DNA of 64,000 nucleotides. Source: Acidobacteriota bacterium. GTDB lineage: Bacteria > Acidobacteriota > Terriglobia > Terriglobales > Acidobacteriaceae. The notes below the pieces were generated by a model. The model searched no databases, was not told the origin of the DNA, and saw only the letters and a program-made list of their open reading frames with translations. The stretch lies in assembly GCA_018268755.1 (NCBI GenBank), contig JAFDVW010000013.1, forward strand, positions 248,001-312,000, written 5' to 3'. Below, in pieces: positions 38,058 to 46,980 of this stretch (its first letter is position 1; the number at the start of each line of letters is the position of its first letter). Made by a program: the position numbers and the translations under genes.

Positions 38058-38262
38058 AGCTGCCACCGCTGGGAGCCGGCAGGCGAATCCCAAATTAGTG
38101 CTCCATCCCAAGTATCCCGAACGCATCTGTTGGGGATGCGACCAATATTGTCCGGCCGATGGTCTCCGCTGCGGGAATGGCACCATTCGCACACCACACC
38201 CGGTGGAGCTCTTTGGTGACGATTGGTTGGCCTGGGAGCTGGCGCGCCACGCTGACCGGTGA
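38050..38262 (+). CDS. DUF3079 small cysteine-rich protein
   Basis: A 70-residue protein starting at GTG 38050, eight bases inside the preceding gene. The core HPKYPERICWGCDQYCPADGLRCGNG and HPVELFGDDW matches DUF3079. Its four Cys residues (C-x2-C-x3-C-x6-C) could bind metal or an iron-sulfur cluster. Overlap with an iron-sulfur membrane protein gene suggests a joint redox role, which is inference. Confidence 0.8.
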   Translation: MSEAATAGSRQANPKLVLHPKYPERICWGCDQYCPADGLRCGNGTIRTPHPVELFGDDWLAWELARHADR

Positions 38263-38452
38263 GAGAAGAAACGTCCGTTCTGGATGCGAGGCCCGCCGAG
38301 GCTTAGCCGCGGCCTCCGTTTCTTCGAACATTTCCTGCCCTGGAAAACTCACACCAATCGCTCCTCGAATTGTTTAATCCACAGCGAAATCCGAAAAGCA
38401 AAAGAATTTCTTGGCCATTTATGAGATTGTGTTATCAGGTGACTTCCCATCC

Positions 38453-39634
38453 ATGAAAATTGAAACGATCGATCTGTTTTATGTGGCCATGCCGGTGATT
38501 ACTACGGAAGGAGACGGCAGCCAGGACGCGCTGTTGGTGCGGGTGCGCGCCGGGCAATCTGAAGGCTGGGGCGAGTGTGAAGCTGCGCCTCTGGCGTCCA
38601 TCGCAGCCTATGTAGGGCCGATGTCGCACGGGAGCTGCCGTCCGGTGCGCGACTCGGTGCTGGGACGTGATTTGCAGGGCCATCGCGACATCGAGCGCAT
38701 TGCGTTGGACGTCGCCTACAACAGCATGGATTTATTGCAGGCCCCCCACGTTCTCTCGGGCATCGAAATGGCGCTTTGGGACCTGCTGGGCAAGCAGCGA
38801 GGACAGCCGGTCTGGCAATTGATTGGGTACCAGCGCGCGTTTCCCAAAATGCCGTATGCCTCCATGCTATTCGGCGATTCAGCTCAGGAGACGCTGGACA
38901 AAGTCCGCGCGGCGCGCAATCGGGGATTTCGCGCCGTCAAGCTGGGCTGGGGACCGTTTGGCCGGGGCGCAGCGAAGGACGATGCCGACCAATTGCATGC
39001 CGCGCGGGAAGGTTGCGGGAAAGACGGCATCGTTTGTATTGATGCAGGGCAGATTTGGGGCAGTGACGTCGAGGCTGCGACCGCCCGAATTCCAGTTCTG
39101 GAGGAGATCGGCGCCTACTGGCTGGAAGAGCCGTTTCAGACCGGGGCCCTGGCTTCCTATAAGACCCTGTCGGAGCGGAGCACCAAAGTTGGATTGGCGG
39201 GTGGAGAAGGCGCACACAATGTCGATATGGCGCGGCATCTGGTGGACTTCGGAGGGGTGAAATTCATTCAGATTGACTGCGGCCGCATTGGCGGCATTGC
39301 TCCCGCGAAGCAGGTGGCGGACTACGCCGTCGAGCGTGGTGTGACGTATGTGAACCACACCTTTACATCGCACTTGGCGTTGAGTGCGTCGCTGCAGCCG
39401 TTTGCCGGCCTGGAGCAGCATCACATCTGCGAGTATCCCATTACGCCGAAACAGTTGGCGCTGGATATCACGGCCAACCATCTGTTGCCGGATGGGAATG
39501 GCGAGATCCATGTGCCGGACCAGCCGGGACTTGGCATGGTGGTGAACACCCAAGCCCTGGAGAAATACCTGGTGGAGGTTGAGATCAAGGTGCAGGGCGC
39601 CACGATCTACCAAACCCCCAGGCTCGACTCTTGA
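38453..39634 (+). CDS. Enolase-superfamily (mandelate racemase-type) sugar acid dehydratase-like enzyme, copy 1
   Basis: A 393-residue enzyme from ATG 38453 (MKIETIDLFYVAMPV). The N-terminal capping domain is followed by a TIM barrel with the second-strand Lys in FRAVKLGWGPFGRG, metal ligands Asp in CIDAGQIWG, Glu in YWLEEPF and Glu in GGEGAHN, and the Asp-His dyad as QIDCGRIGG and NHTFTSHLA. This layout fits the mandelate racemase subgroup, whose members commonly dehydrate sugar acids to 2-keto-3-deoxy acids. The KLGW-x-PFGR signature is shared with the copy at 49643-50785. It is the first gene before the IclR regulator and may belong to the same regulon. Confidence 0.85.
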   Translation: MKIETIDLFYVAMPVITTEGDGSQDALLVRVRAGQSEGWGECEAAPLASIAAYVGPMSHGSCRPVRDSVLGRDLQGHRDIERIALDVAYNSMDLLQAPHVLSGIEMALWDLLGKQRGQPVWQLIGYQRAFPKMPYASMLFGDSAQETLDKVRAARNRGFRAVKLGWGPFGRGAAKDDADQLHAAREGCGKDGIVCIDAGQIWGSDVEAATARIPVLEEIGAYWLEEPFQTGALASYKTLSERSTKVGLAGGEGAHNVDMARHLVDFGGVKFIQIDCGRIGGIAPAKQVADYAVERGVTYVNHTFTSHLALSASLQPFAGLEQHHICEYPITPKQLALDITANHLLPDGNGEIHVPDQPGLGMVVNTQALEKYLVEVEIKVQGATIYQTPRLDS

Positions 39635-39837
39635 ATTAGAGGCGCCATACAGACGTGCACAGCATATATCGGACCGGGGTGAACACGGTCCCGGCGCACC
39701 TGAGACGCGCTCAGAAAGACCTCGGTGGCAAAGACAACTGCAACGCAATCCCAGCATCTCGCCCGAAATTATCAGGGATAACTTACGACACTTCCAAAAA
39801 TGCTCGCGCGACAAACTAAATGAAAACATTTTCCATT

Positions 39838-40611
39838 TCAAGAAAGCCCAGAAGAGCTTAGACGAGAAGAAATCGTGGCGGCACATCGCTTTACGATGGT
39901 CCCCATTTGCCGGATGTCTTCCCGGCCAATCTGGTTGATTGTGCCTACGACACTGATAGCGGCCACAGTTTTTCCGGTGCCATCGAAAACCGGCGCTCCG
40001 ACGCAGCGGACTCCGAGTTCATCTTCTTCATCGTCTACAGCGTATCCCAGCTCTCTTACGCGAACCAAATGTTCTTTGAGTTTGGTAAAAGACGTGATTG
40101 TTTTTTGATTGTGTTTCACGAACGACTTGGATCTCACCTGCTTTTCGAGTTCTTCACCCGAAAGAAAGGCAACCAATGCCTTGCCGGCCGCGGTGGAATT
40201 GATATCCATGGCGCGCCCGGGCCAAGTTCCAATCAGTCCGGATCCCGGAGCTTCAATTTTCTCAATGATGATCGCTTGCCCGTACTCCAATACTGTCAGG
40301 TGGATCGACAAGCCGGTACTCAGCATGAGCGAAATTAACAGAGGCTTGGCGATTTCGCGTATTTGTAGATTCTCTACGGCGGCCCGGCTCAGACCAACCA
40401 GGCGGAACCCAAAGCGATATCGGTTGCTGCCGGCATCCCTTTGCACACAACGCTCGTTTTCGAGTGCGGTGAGCATTCGACAGGTTGAACTCTTAGGGAG
40501 GTTAAGGGCGCGGCTAACTTCGGAGATATTGAGCGGCCTGCGGGAATTTGCCAGCAATTCGAGAACGGCCAAAGTGCGCCCTACGGCAGGAATAGAATCT
40601 TTGTTAGACAT
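39838..40611 (-). CDS. IclR-family transcriptional regulator
   Basis: A 257-residue regulator from ATG 40611 (AAGGGACC upstream; a TTG two codons earlier is less likely). The N-terminal winged HTH reads AVLELLANSRRPLNISEVSRALN and PKSSTCRMLTALENE. The C-terminal IclR effector domain contains STAAGKALVAFL and EDELGVRCVGAPVFDGTGK. IclR proteins bind small acids or sugars and repress or activate adjacent catabolic genes. It is divergent from the TonB receptor gene at 41047, across a region with several GTTCCAC/GTGGAAC half-sites that are likely its operators. Confidence 0.92.
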   Translation of the reverse strand: MSNKDSIPAVGRTLAVLELLANSRRPLNISEVSRALNLPKSSTCRMLTALENERCVQRDAGSNRYRFGFRLVGLSRAAVENLQIREIAKPLLISLMLSTGLSIHLTVLEYGQAIIIEKIEAPGSGLIGTWPGRAMDINSTAAGKALVAFLSGEELEKQVRSKSFVKHNQKTITSFTKLKEHLVRVRELGYAVDDEEDELGVRCVGAPVFDGTGKTVAAISVVGTINQIGREDIRQMGTIVKRCAATISSRLSSSGLS

Positions 40612-40667
40612 CTCCAAGGTCCCTTCTGTCCCTACCCCGCTTGATTGAGAAACCCTATCACGGAAAC

Positions 40668-40707
40668 TGTCTCACACGTGGAACGATAACACAAGGAGGA
40701 GTTCCAC
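40668..40707. promoter_or_regulatory. Candidate IclR operator near the regulator's own start
   Basis: GTGGAAC (40678-40684) and GTTCCAC (40701-40707) form an outward-facing inverted pair separated by 16 bases. A weaker 18-bp palindrome (TGTCTCAC-AC-GTGGAACG, 40668-40685) overlaps it. The position 57-96 bp upstream of the iclR start suits autoregulation. Confidence 0.5.
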
Positions 40708-40893
40708 AGGGCCTTGACGCGTTCCCGCGACGGCACAGAAAACGCTAAAAACTAATGTGGCCTGTTGCTAGGAAGCCCGCTGAGGAAGCGTTGAATTGTG
40801 CAACACTTTTCCCAGTGTTTCCGCATAGTTCAATCGAATTCATTGATTTGTTTGATCCCAAAGGAAGGGCTAGGTTGTTCTGATTGCACAATC

Positions 40894-40911
40894 CGTTCCA
40901 CGGGTGGAACG
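40894..40911. promoter_or_regulatory. Perfect palindromic operator O1 upstream of the receptor promoter
   Basis: CGTTCCAC-GG-GTGGAACG is a perfect 8-bp inverted repeat. It ends 16 bases before the TTGACA box of the receptor promoter and matches the half-sites near iclR. Confidence 0.65.
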
Positions 40912-40927
40912 AGTGCGCTGGTTTTGA

Positions 40928-40957
40928 TTGACAAGCGAAGAAAGTGAACGCTAGAAC
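40928..40957 (+). promoter_or_regulatory. Candidate sigma-70 promoter of the TonB receptor / catabolic operon
   Basis: TTGACA (40928-40933) and TAGAAC (40952-40957) are separated by 18 bases. The pair lies between two copies of the palindrome, so transcription would start near 40964. Confidence 0.5.
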
Positions 40958-40981
40958 AAACCCGCACGCTAGGGGCGGCTC

Positions 40982-40999
40982 CGTTCCGTTGGTGGAACG
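40982..40999. promoter_or_regulatory. Imperfect palindromic operator O2 downstream of the promoter
   Basis: CGTTCC-GTTGGT-GGAACG repeats the O1 pattern with six of eight positions paired. Its centre is 88 bp from that of O1, and it lies in the transcribed leader, consistent with repression by looping or roadblock. Confidence 0.55.
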
Positions 41000-41046
41000 T
41001 TGTGAAGAGCAGCAAAGCCGCGGGAATCTCGGGGAGGAATTCAAAA

Positions 41047-44000
41047 ATGCGCTATGTCAGATGTCTGATGTTGATGCTTTGTGGTTGTCTGGCCATCGCC
41101 GTGGGAGGAAAGATTGCCCATGGCCAGGTACCCCAAGGCCAGGTCTTAGGAACGGTTACGGATCCAAGCAGCGCAGTCGTGCAGAAGGCAAAAGTCACTT
41201 TGGAGAATCAGTTAACCGGCGTTAGTCAGTCGGTTGAAACTGGGGACTCTGGGATATTCACCTTTTCCTATCTGAACAGCGGAATATATCGTCTACGTGT
41301 CGAGAAAGAAGGTTTTGACACCGCGATCTATCCCGACATCCAGGTGCAGATCGCCGACAAAAAGAGAATTGACGTCGCGCTGCAGGTTGGGCAGATGTCG
41401 GTTTCTGTACAGGTAACGGGAGCGGCCGCGCGAGTGGATACGGATAGCTCTAGCGTATCGACGATGATTTCCCGGCGTGAAGCTTTGGATCTCCCATTGA
41501 ATGGGCGAGATTTTTCGCAGTTGGCGACGATTGAACCGGGTATCACAAACGCCGGCGCCCAAGGTGCGTCGCTCCTTACATCGCTGGGACAATATGTCAC
41601 CGTGGGAGGGAATAGCACGGTCGGCGCAAACTACAGCGTGGATGGTGTTGATAATCGTTCGCACTTCCTTGCCGGTCCAGCGATGAACCCATCGGTGGAT
41701 TCCATTCAGGAATTCCGCATCGAGGAAATCCTGTCCCCAGCTGAGTTCGGAGGTGGCGGAGCCCAGCTGATGGTGGCCACAAAGTCCGGTCAGAATGCAT
41801 TTCACGGAAATGCTTGGGAGTACAACCGTGTGGCGGCGCTGAACGCCGGTAACTATTACACCCACAAGAGAGATTCTCTGATCCGCAACCAATTCGGCGC
41901 CGACATCGGTGGCCCCATCATCAAGAACAAGTTGTTTTTCTATTTCAACTGGGAAGCTCAAAGGCAAGTCCAGAATTTTCAAGGACAGGGAACAGTTTTT
42001 ACCAACAAAATGCGGACGGGCGATTTCAGTGAACTGCTGCCTGATTTTGTGGTGAATGATCCGGAAACCGGACTGCCTTTCCCCGGAAATGTGATCCCCG
42101 CGGACCGTTTGAATTCCTACATGGTGGATCTCATGGATTCCCTCATGCCTCGGGCGACTGCTTCTGGCGTGATCAATAATTACACGGCGAATAACCCGAC
42201 CAGAACAAACTGGGAGCAGTATTCGCCGCGAGTGGACTATCAGGCTACGCAGAAAGATGCCTTCTTCTTTAAGGCCAGTTTGCAACCCCGCCGGGGAATT
42301 GATCCACCGGCCTCCACCGTCTGGTTGGGGCAAACTGAAGATTTTCATTTTTCCAATGCAGGGGTAGGCTGGACGCGAACTTGGTCGCCCACCCTGATCT
42401 CCGAGACGCGGCTGGGTTGGCACAAAGAAAGTTTGATTACCGATACCGTGCAACCGGCGACTCCCCCCGCTATGAAAATCCAGGGATTGGGAAGCGAGCC
42501 GATTGATCACTACCCCATCCTTTTCCTTTCGGACTTTGATTCGTTTGGGCAGCCTGGCAACAACCTTGGTTTTGCATTTCGCACCTATAGCCTGGACCAA
42601 AACGTTTCCATCGTGCGAGGGAAACATCTGTTCAAGGTTGGTTTTTCAGGGCAGCGCAATGCGGACGCAACGACCTTTGCCTACACCCGCTCAAGCTGGC
42701 CATTCTTATGGTTCAGTGACAATGTGTACAGCGGGCTAGGGGCGGCGGATTTCCTTCTGGGGATCCCCAATATGGGGTTGGCTTATCTGGCCAGTGCTCC
42801 AAGGTCCCTGCGCTCGGGCAACTACGCTGTTTTCGCCCAGGACGATTGGAAAGTTTCATCCAAGCTCACGTTGAATCTTGGTTTGCGATATGAATTGCCC
42901 GTACAAACCTCAGAACCTCACAACATCTGGGCGAATTTTGATCAGACCTTAGGAAAAATCGTGGTTGCCGGCGACGAAATTCAAACCGGCTTAGGCCCGC
43001 AAGTGCCATTTCTGCTCAGTCAATATGGCGATTACATTGTCCCGGCGAGCCAATCTTCGTTACCCAAGAGAACGTTGGTGTATGGCAGCCATAAAGATTT
43101 TGGTCCGCGGGTGGGCTTTGCCTGGCGGCCCTGGGGCGGTACAAACACGGTCATTCGGGGAGGATACGGGATTTATTATGTCCGCCAATTTGGACAAAAC
43201 GGCAACAACCAGCCGGCGTCGCTTCCCTATGCGGGTATCTTGCTAACCTATAACACCACTCCCTCCCCCACACGTTACGCGGACGATTTTTTCAACGGGC
43301 CAACGGGGGAAGCGCCCGCTCCCAGCGCATACTTGCGGGGGCCCCATCTTCCCTCCAGCTCCATGCAGCAGTTGAGCTTGGAGTTTCAACAGGCTTTGCC
43401 TTGGGGGATGGTAGCGAAAGCCAGCTTCCAGGATGAGCATAGCGTACACCTGGAAACCGGCTGGAATGCCAACCAGCCAAGGATCGGTCCGGGCTCGATC
43501 AGCTCGCGCACTCCTTACCCGGATTTCTCTTCGATTACCGGGGTCTTCAACGAAGGGAATGCCCGCTATGACGCATTCCAGGCGTTGTTAAGAAAGGCGT
43601 CGCCCCACTTCACCTTCCAGACTTCCTATCGGCGAGCCAGGAACATTCAGGAATCGTTTGTCGATATCTACAACCGGGGGCAATTCCGTGGTCCTGTCGG
43701 ATACTCTCCCGACGAGATCAAGTTCCACGTTATTGCAGACTTGCCCTTCGGAAAAGGCATGCGCTGGCTGAATCAAGGCGGTATCGCCAACGCAGTGGTG
43801 GGTGGCTGGACGGTAGCCGCGATTGCCACGCCGTATTTGGGCGGGCAGCCTTTCTCGGTGACCTGGAGCGGGGATAGCGCCAATATCAACGTGTACACCG
43901 TCCGGGCCAATCAGACCTGCAGCGGCAGAGTCAGCAATCCGACTAAGTCCAACTGGTTTGATACGTCCTGCTTTGAGGCGCCAACCCCAGGCACGGTCGG

Positions 44001-44241
44001 CAACGCGCGGACAGGGGCTCTGTTCGGCCCATCTTCGTTCTATGCCGATTTTTCCATCTATAAAAACTTTGTGGTACGTGAGGACGTGAAGCTCCAGTTC
44101 CGCACGGAAATGTTCAATGTTTTCAACCATCCCAATCTGGGGGCCCCGAATGCAACGGCAAATGGTTTTGCGTTCGGCGAGATCACCAGTATCTCGCAGG
44201 TGCCACGAGTCATTCAGTTAGCTCTGCGCTTAAGTTTCTAG
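41047..44241 (+). CDS. TonB-dependent receptor, Oar-like, of the IclR-controlled cluster
   Basis: A 1064-residue receptor. ATG 41047 is chosen over 41002 because GGGGAGGAA lies before it and it opens the signal peptide MRYVRCLMLMLCGCLAIAVGG. The carboxypeptidase-regulatory-like domain (VLGTVTDPSSAVVQKAKVTL) is followed by plug motifs LPLNGRDFSQLATIEPGI and YSVDGVDNRS and a long barrel ending at FNVFNHPNLGAPN and a final LALRLSF strand. The ligand is probably the substrate of the downstream genes. Its promoter is flanked by IclR-type palindromes. A hairpin after the stop may reduce read-through into the next genes. Confidence 0.93.
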   Translation: MRYVRCLMLMLCGCLAIAVGGKIAHGQVPQGQVLGTVTDPSSAVVQKAKVTLENQLTGVSQSVETGDSGIFTFSYLNSGIYRLRVEKEGFDTAIYPDIQVQIADKKRIDVALQVGQMSVSVQVTGAAARVDTDSSSVSTMISRREALDLPLNGRDFSQLATIEPGITNAGAQGASLLTSLGQYVTVGGNSTVGANYSVDGVDNRSHFLAGPAMNPSVDSIQEFRIEEILSPAEFGGGGAQLMVATKSGQNAFHGNAWEYNRVAALNAGNYYTHKRDSLIRNQFGADIGGPIIKNKLFFYFNWEAQRQVQNFQGQGTVFTNKMRTGDFSELLPDFVVNDPETGLPFPGNVIPADRLNSYMVDLMDSLMPRATASGVINNYTANNPTRTNWEQYSPRVDYQATQKDAFFFKASLQPRRGIDPPASTVWLGQTEDFHFSNAGVGWTRTWSPTLISETRLGWHKESLITDTVQPATPPAMKIQGLGSEPIDHYPILFLSDFDSFGQPGNNLGFAFRTYSLDQNVSIVRGKHLFKVGFSGQRNADATTFAYTRSSWPFLWFSDNVYSGLGAADFLLGIPNMGLAYLASAPRSLRSGNYAVFAQDDWKVSSKLTLNLGLRYELPVQTSEPHNIWANFDQTLGKIVVAGDEIQTGLGPQVPFLLSQYGDYIVPASQSSLPKRTLVYGSHKDFGPRVGFAWRPWGGTNTVIRGGYGIYYVRQFGQNGNNQPASLPYAGILLTYNTTPSPTRYADDFFNGPTGEAPAPSAYLRGPHLPSSSMQQLSLEFQQALPWGMVAKASFQDEHSVHLETGWNANQPRIGPGSISSRTPYPDFSSITGVFNEGNARYDAFQALLRKASPHFTFQTSYRRARNIQESFVDIYNRGQFRGPVGYSPDEIKFHVIADLPFGKGMRWLNQGGIANAVVGGWTVAAIATPYLGGQPFSVTWSGDSANINVYTVRANQTCSGRVSNPTKSNWFDTSCFEAPTPGTVGNARTGALFGPSSFYADFSIYKNFVVREDVKLQFRTEMFNVFNHPNLGAPNATANGFAFGEITSISQVPRVIQLALRLSF

Positions 44242-44267
44242 CGGGGAGATCTGGGTTGGAGGGGGAC

Positions 44268-44302
44268 GGCGGTCTGCATAGGCTCTATCCAGGCGGACCG
44301 CC
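44268..44302 (+). terminator. Hairpin after the receptor gene, possible attenuator
   Basis: GGCGGTCTG and CGGACCGCC form a 9-bp stem with one G-T pair and a 17-base loop. It is followed by GGGCTATTTTG, so termination would be partial. It lies between the receptor and the first exported enzyme gene. Confidence 0.35.
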
Positions 44303-44377
44303 GGGCTATTTTGTCGGCTCCGGCAGGGCGGTTTCTTGCCTGAGAGTGCTGAGATTCAATGGGTCCAGGAGAGGTGA

Positions 44378-46924
44378 ATGTCCGATTCGAGCTTTTCTCG
44401 CCGCACGTTGCTGCAAGGCGCGCTCGCTTCCACCGGTGTGATTTGGTCGCGCACTATGAATGCTGAATCCTTCCTGTTTCCTGCAGCCGAAATGGACAAG
44501 GTTCAAGACGAAGTGGATATTCGTGAATGGAGCTTCGAAGAGGCCCAAAAATACTGGACGGCTATGAAGAACCCGGTAGCTCATGTTGGAGTACCGGGTT
44601 GCGAATGGCAGACCGGTGTCTACTGGGACGGCTCGCTGCTTTGCGGTCCAACTTTGCAGCGAGGAGAGATCTATGTACATCCTCTTATGGCCGAAGAGGC
44701 TGCGCCCCTGGGGAATAATCTGCTGCATCTTTCCATTGGCTACGGCGACCCGATGCGCTTTGTAGATCGCAAGGGAACAGGAAGTCCATTCATTCGCCGC
44801 AGTCTGGAAGGAGGCCGGCTGCCGATTCCCAGCGTAGAGACTCAGGATGGAAGCCTGATTTGGAAGGAAACCGCTTTTGCTCATGTGGCGGGGCGCAAGA
44901 TGCAGGAAGCAAGTATGCGTCCCAATCGCAATGACATACCGGTGACCCACGTTCAGTTTCGGGTCAAGAATACGGGCGCCAAGACAGAGAATGGCCATTT
45001 ATGGTTCTACTTCGGAGACACCAGTCAGACCAAACTGATAACTGAGATTGGGGCGGAGTTAGACCAGCCGTTAGCCCATCGTTTTGAACCACCCTTCGGA
45101 TGGATCCAGGACAAGGTGCGCTACATTTTTCCCTCTCCGAAAAAGGGAGAATTGCGTTGGCATGACGCCGGGCCACCGCTGGAAGGAATCGCGAATGCGG
45201 TGGAGAAATTGATCGAGTGGAACGTGGGTCTGGCCCCTGGCGAAGAAGCACAGCTCACTTTATTACTGCCTTATGGGTTGATTGACCGCACTTCGGCAGA
45301 AAAAATCCTGGGTTTCGACAGTGCCGCAGTGCACCAGGAAGTAAGCCAATTCTGGAGCAGTCTGCTTCAGGGGCCAGGGAGAATTGAGACTCCAGAGGGA
45401 TGGATGAATGATTATTTGGCGGCTGTCCCCGGACAAATGGCCCAGCAGGTGGGGTACCGTCATCTTCATAAGCTCTGGATGTATAAGACTTCGCCAAACT
45501 GGTACGAAGACTACTATCCGGCCAACGCGGCCACTGCGCTTGCGGCTTTTGACTTGCGGGGGCTAACGCACATCTCGCGCCCAGTTCTGCAGAGCTTTGT
45601 GGACTTCCAAACTGACGAGCCGGGAATCTTGGGGAAAGACAGGCGTCCCGACGCTCCTCGGGATGATCTGCGTCGACCGACCGCGGATTTGGGAGAGGGA
45701 TTCGCCACGCATCCCGGCTTGCTGGGAAATTTTGGGGGATGGACTGCCAATTCTTCTCTGATGTGTCATGGTGCCGAGCTCAAAACCCTGGCATCCCACT
45801 ATCGCAGGACACGTGACGAATCTTGGCTGGGCAAGGGGCCCGGTTCGCCGTTACAAACCATGCTGGATGCTTGTGACTGGGTTAGTGCACAGCGACGCCG
45901 CACCATGCGGGAAGAAAAGGGAAAGAAGGTAAGGCATTGGGGACTGCTTCCGGCAGCTTCGGCGCACGATTGGTTGTCGGGCAACGCTGTTTTCAATGAT
46001 TCTTGGTGCATCTACGGCATGATCGAAACCGTTCGCATGCTGCGGGAAATCAATCATCCAAGAGCGGAAGAAATGGCCAAGGAGCTTAAAGCCTACCGAG
46101 ACTGTCTGCGGGATCGCTACAACGAAGCCAGAGACCTGGCCAGGCCCGTACCTGTGCCGGGAGGCGGGACCATCCCCTATGTTCCCAGGGACGTCTATGA
46201 ACTCGATTGGCAGAAAGTTGATTGGACCTACGCAAATTACGGGCCGGTCCGGGCCGGAGGACAGGGCGCCTTTGATCCAAATGACCCGCTTGTCGAGCAG
46301 GCCCTGAGGTTTCTGGATGTCGGTATGCCGAAAGATGGTAAACAGACCTTCTTTTGGCGGCATTATGTGGAACAGGAAACCATGTGGCCAATGTATGAAG
46401 TATTTCTTCAGCGAGATGAGTTAGACAGGTTTTTTGAGTTCTTTTTTCATAATTTCACGGCTGCGATCCATCACGAATTTCGTGTTGGATGTGAGGCCCG
46501 GGATGGCATTCCCTCGTGTGCGCCAGGAGAGGGGGAACGGTGGAAAACAGTCCGCAACATGTTCGTCAATGAACATGGCGGCTACGACGGCTCACAGCAG
46601 TCCCTTTGGCTCCTGCAGGCGATACCACGGAGTTGGCTCAAGGCGGGAGGACGTCTGGGCGTACGTGAGATGGGAACTGATTTTGGCGGTCATGTCGATC
46701 TGGAAGTGGAAGTTGCGCCGAACGGAAACTCGGTTGCGGTTCATGGCCGGCTCGATCTGGTGCTTCTGCCAGCGGAGATACGTATGAGGCTTCGTTCGGG
46801 AAGCGGCCGGCGATTGACCTCGGTTGAAATCAATGGCCGTAAAATGCAAGCCGTCGGAAAAGATAGTGTCCTGCTTCCTCCTGAAAAGAAGCAAGAATAC
46901 AGAATCGTGGCCCGATTTGATTGA
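44378..46924 (+). CDS. Tat-exported protein of unknown family, six-hairpin-glycosidase-like, copy 1
   Basis: An 848-residue protein with AGGAGAGG before the start and a Tat-type signal (SRRTLLQGALASTGVIWS). I do not recognise the family. Residues about 45-340 look like a beta-sandwich (VGVPGCEWQTGVYWDGSLLCG; HLWFYFGDTSQTKL). Residues about 350-720 are helical with repeated aromatic and His pairs (MAQQVGYRHLHKLWMYKTSPNW, LLPAASAHDWLSGNAVFNDS), then a beta-rich tail. This resembles clan GH-L-like enzymes (beta-sandwich, alpha/alpha barrel, beta tail), so a glycoside hydrolase or phosphorylase is plausible. Acidic residues such as the Asp in SAHDW and the Glu in YVEQETMW are shared with the paralogue downstream. 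Confidence 0.6.
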   Translation: MSDSSFSRRTLLQGALASTGVIWSRTMNAESFLFPAAEMDKVQDEVDIREWSFEEAQKYWTAMKNPVAHVGVPGCEWQTGVYWDGSLLCGPTLQRGEIYVHPLMAEEAAPLGNNLLHLSIGYGDPMRFVDRKGTGSPFIRRSLEGGRLPIPSVETQDGSLIWKETAFAHVAGRKMQEASMRPNRNDIPVTHVQFRVKNTGAKTENGHLWFYFGDTSQTKLITEIGAELDQPLAHRFEPPFGWIQDKVRYIFPSPKKGELRWHDAGPPLEGIANAVEKLIEWNVGLAPGEEAQLTLLLPYGLIDRTSAEKILGFDSAAVHQEVSQFWSSLLQGPGRIETPEGWMNDYLAAVPGQMAQQVGYRHLHKLWMYKTSPNWYEDYYPANAATALAAFDLRGLTHISRPVLQSFVDFQTDEPGILGKDRRPDAPRDDLRRPTADLGEGFATHPGLLGNFGGWTANSSLMCHGAELKTLASHYRRTRDESWLGKGPGSPLQTMLDACDWVSAQRRRTMREEKGKKVRHWGLLPAASAHDWLSGNAVFNDSWCIYGMIETVRMLREINHPRAEEMAKELKAYRDCLRDRYNEARDLARPVPVPGGGTIPYVPRDVYELDWQKVDWTYANYGPVRAGGQGAFDPNDPLVEQALRFLDVGMPKDGKQTFFWRHYVEQETMWPMYEVFLQRDELDRFFEFFFHNFTAAIHHEFRVGCEARDGIPSCAPGEGERWKTVRNMFVNEHGGYDGSQQSLWLLQAIPRSWLKAGGRLGVREMGTDFGGHVDLEVEVAPNGNSVAVHGRLDLVLLPAEIRMRLRSGSGRRLTSVEINGRKMQAVGKDSVLLPPEKKQEYRIVARFD

Positions 46925-46980
46925 GGCCGTGCGTTCTCGTTAGGGCACAACGATCTTACGCTGAAAGAGATGAAACATCC

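Noticed and set aside
40668..40999. Repeated short motifs as a CRISPR or transposon end
   Set aside because: Repeats are few, palindromic and irregularly spaced around a promoter, which fits operators, not arrays or insertion-sequence ends.
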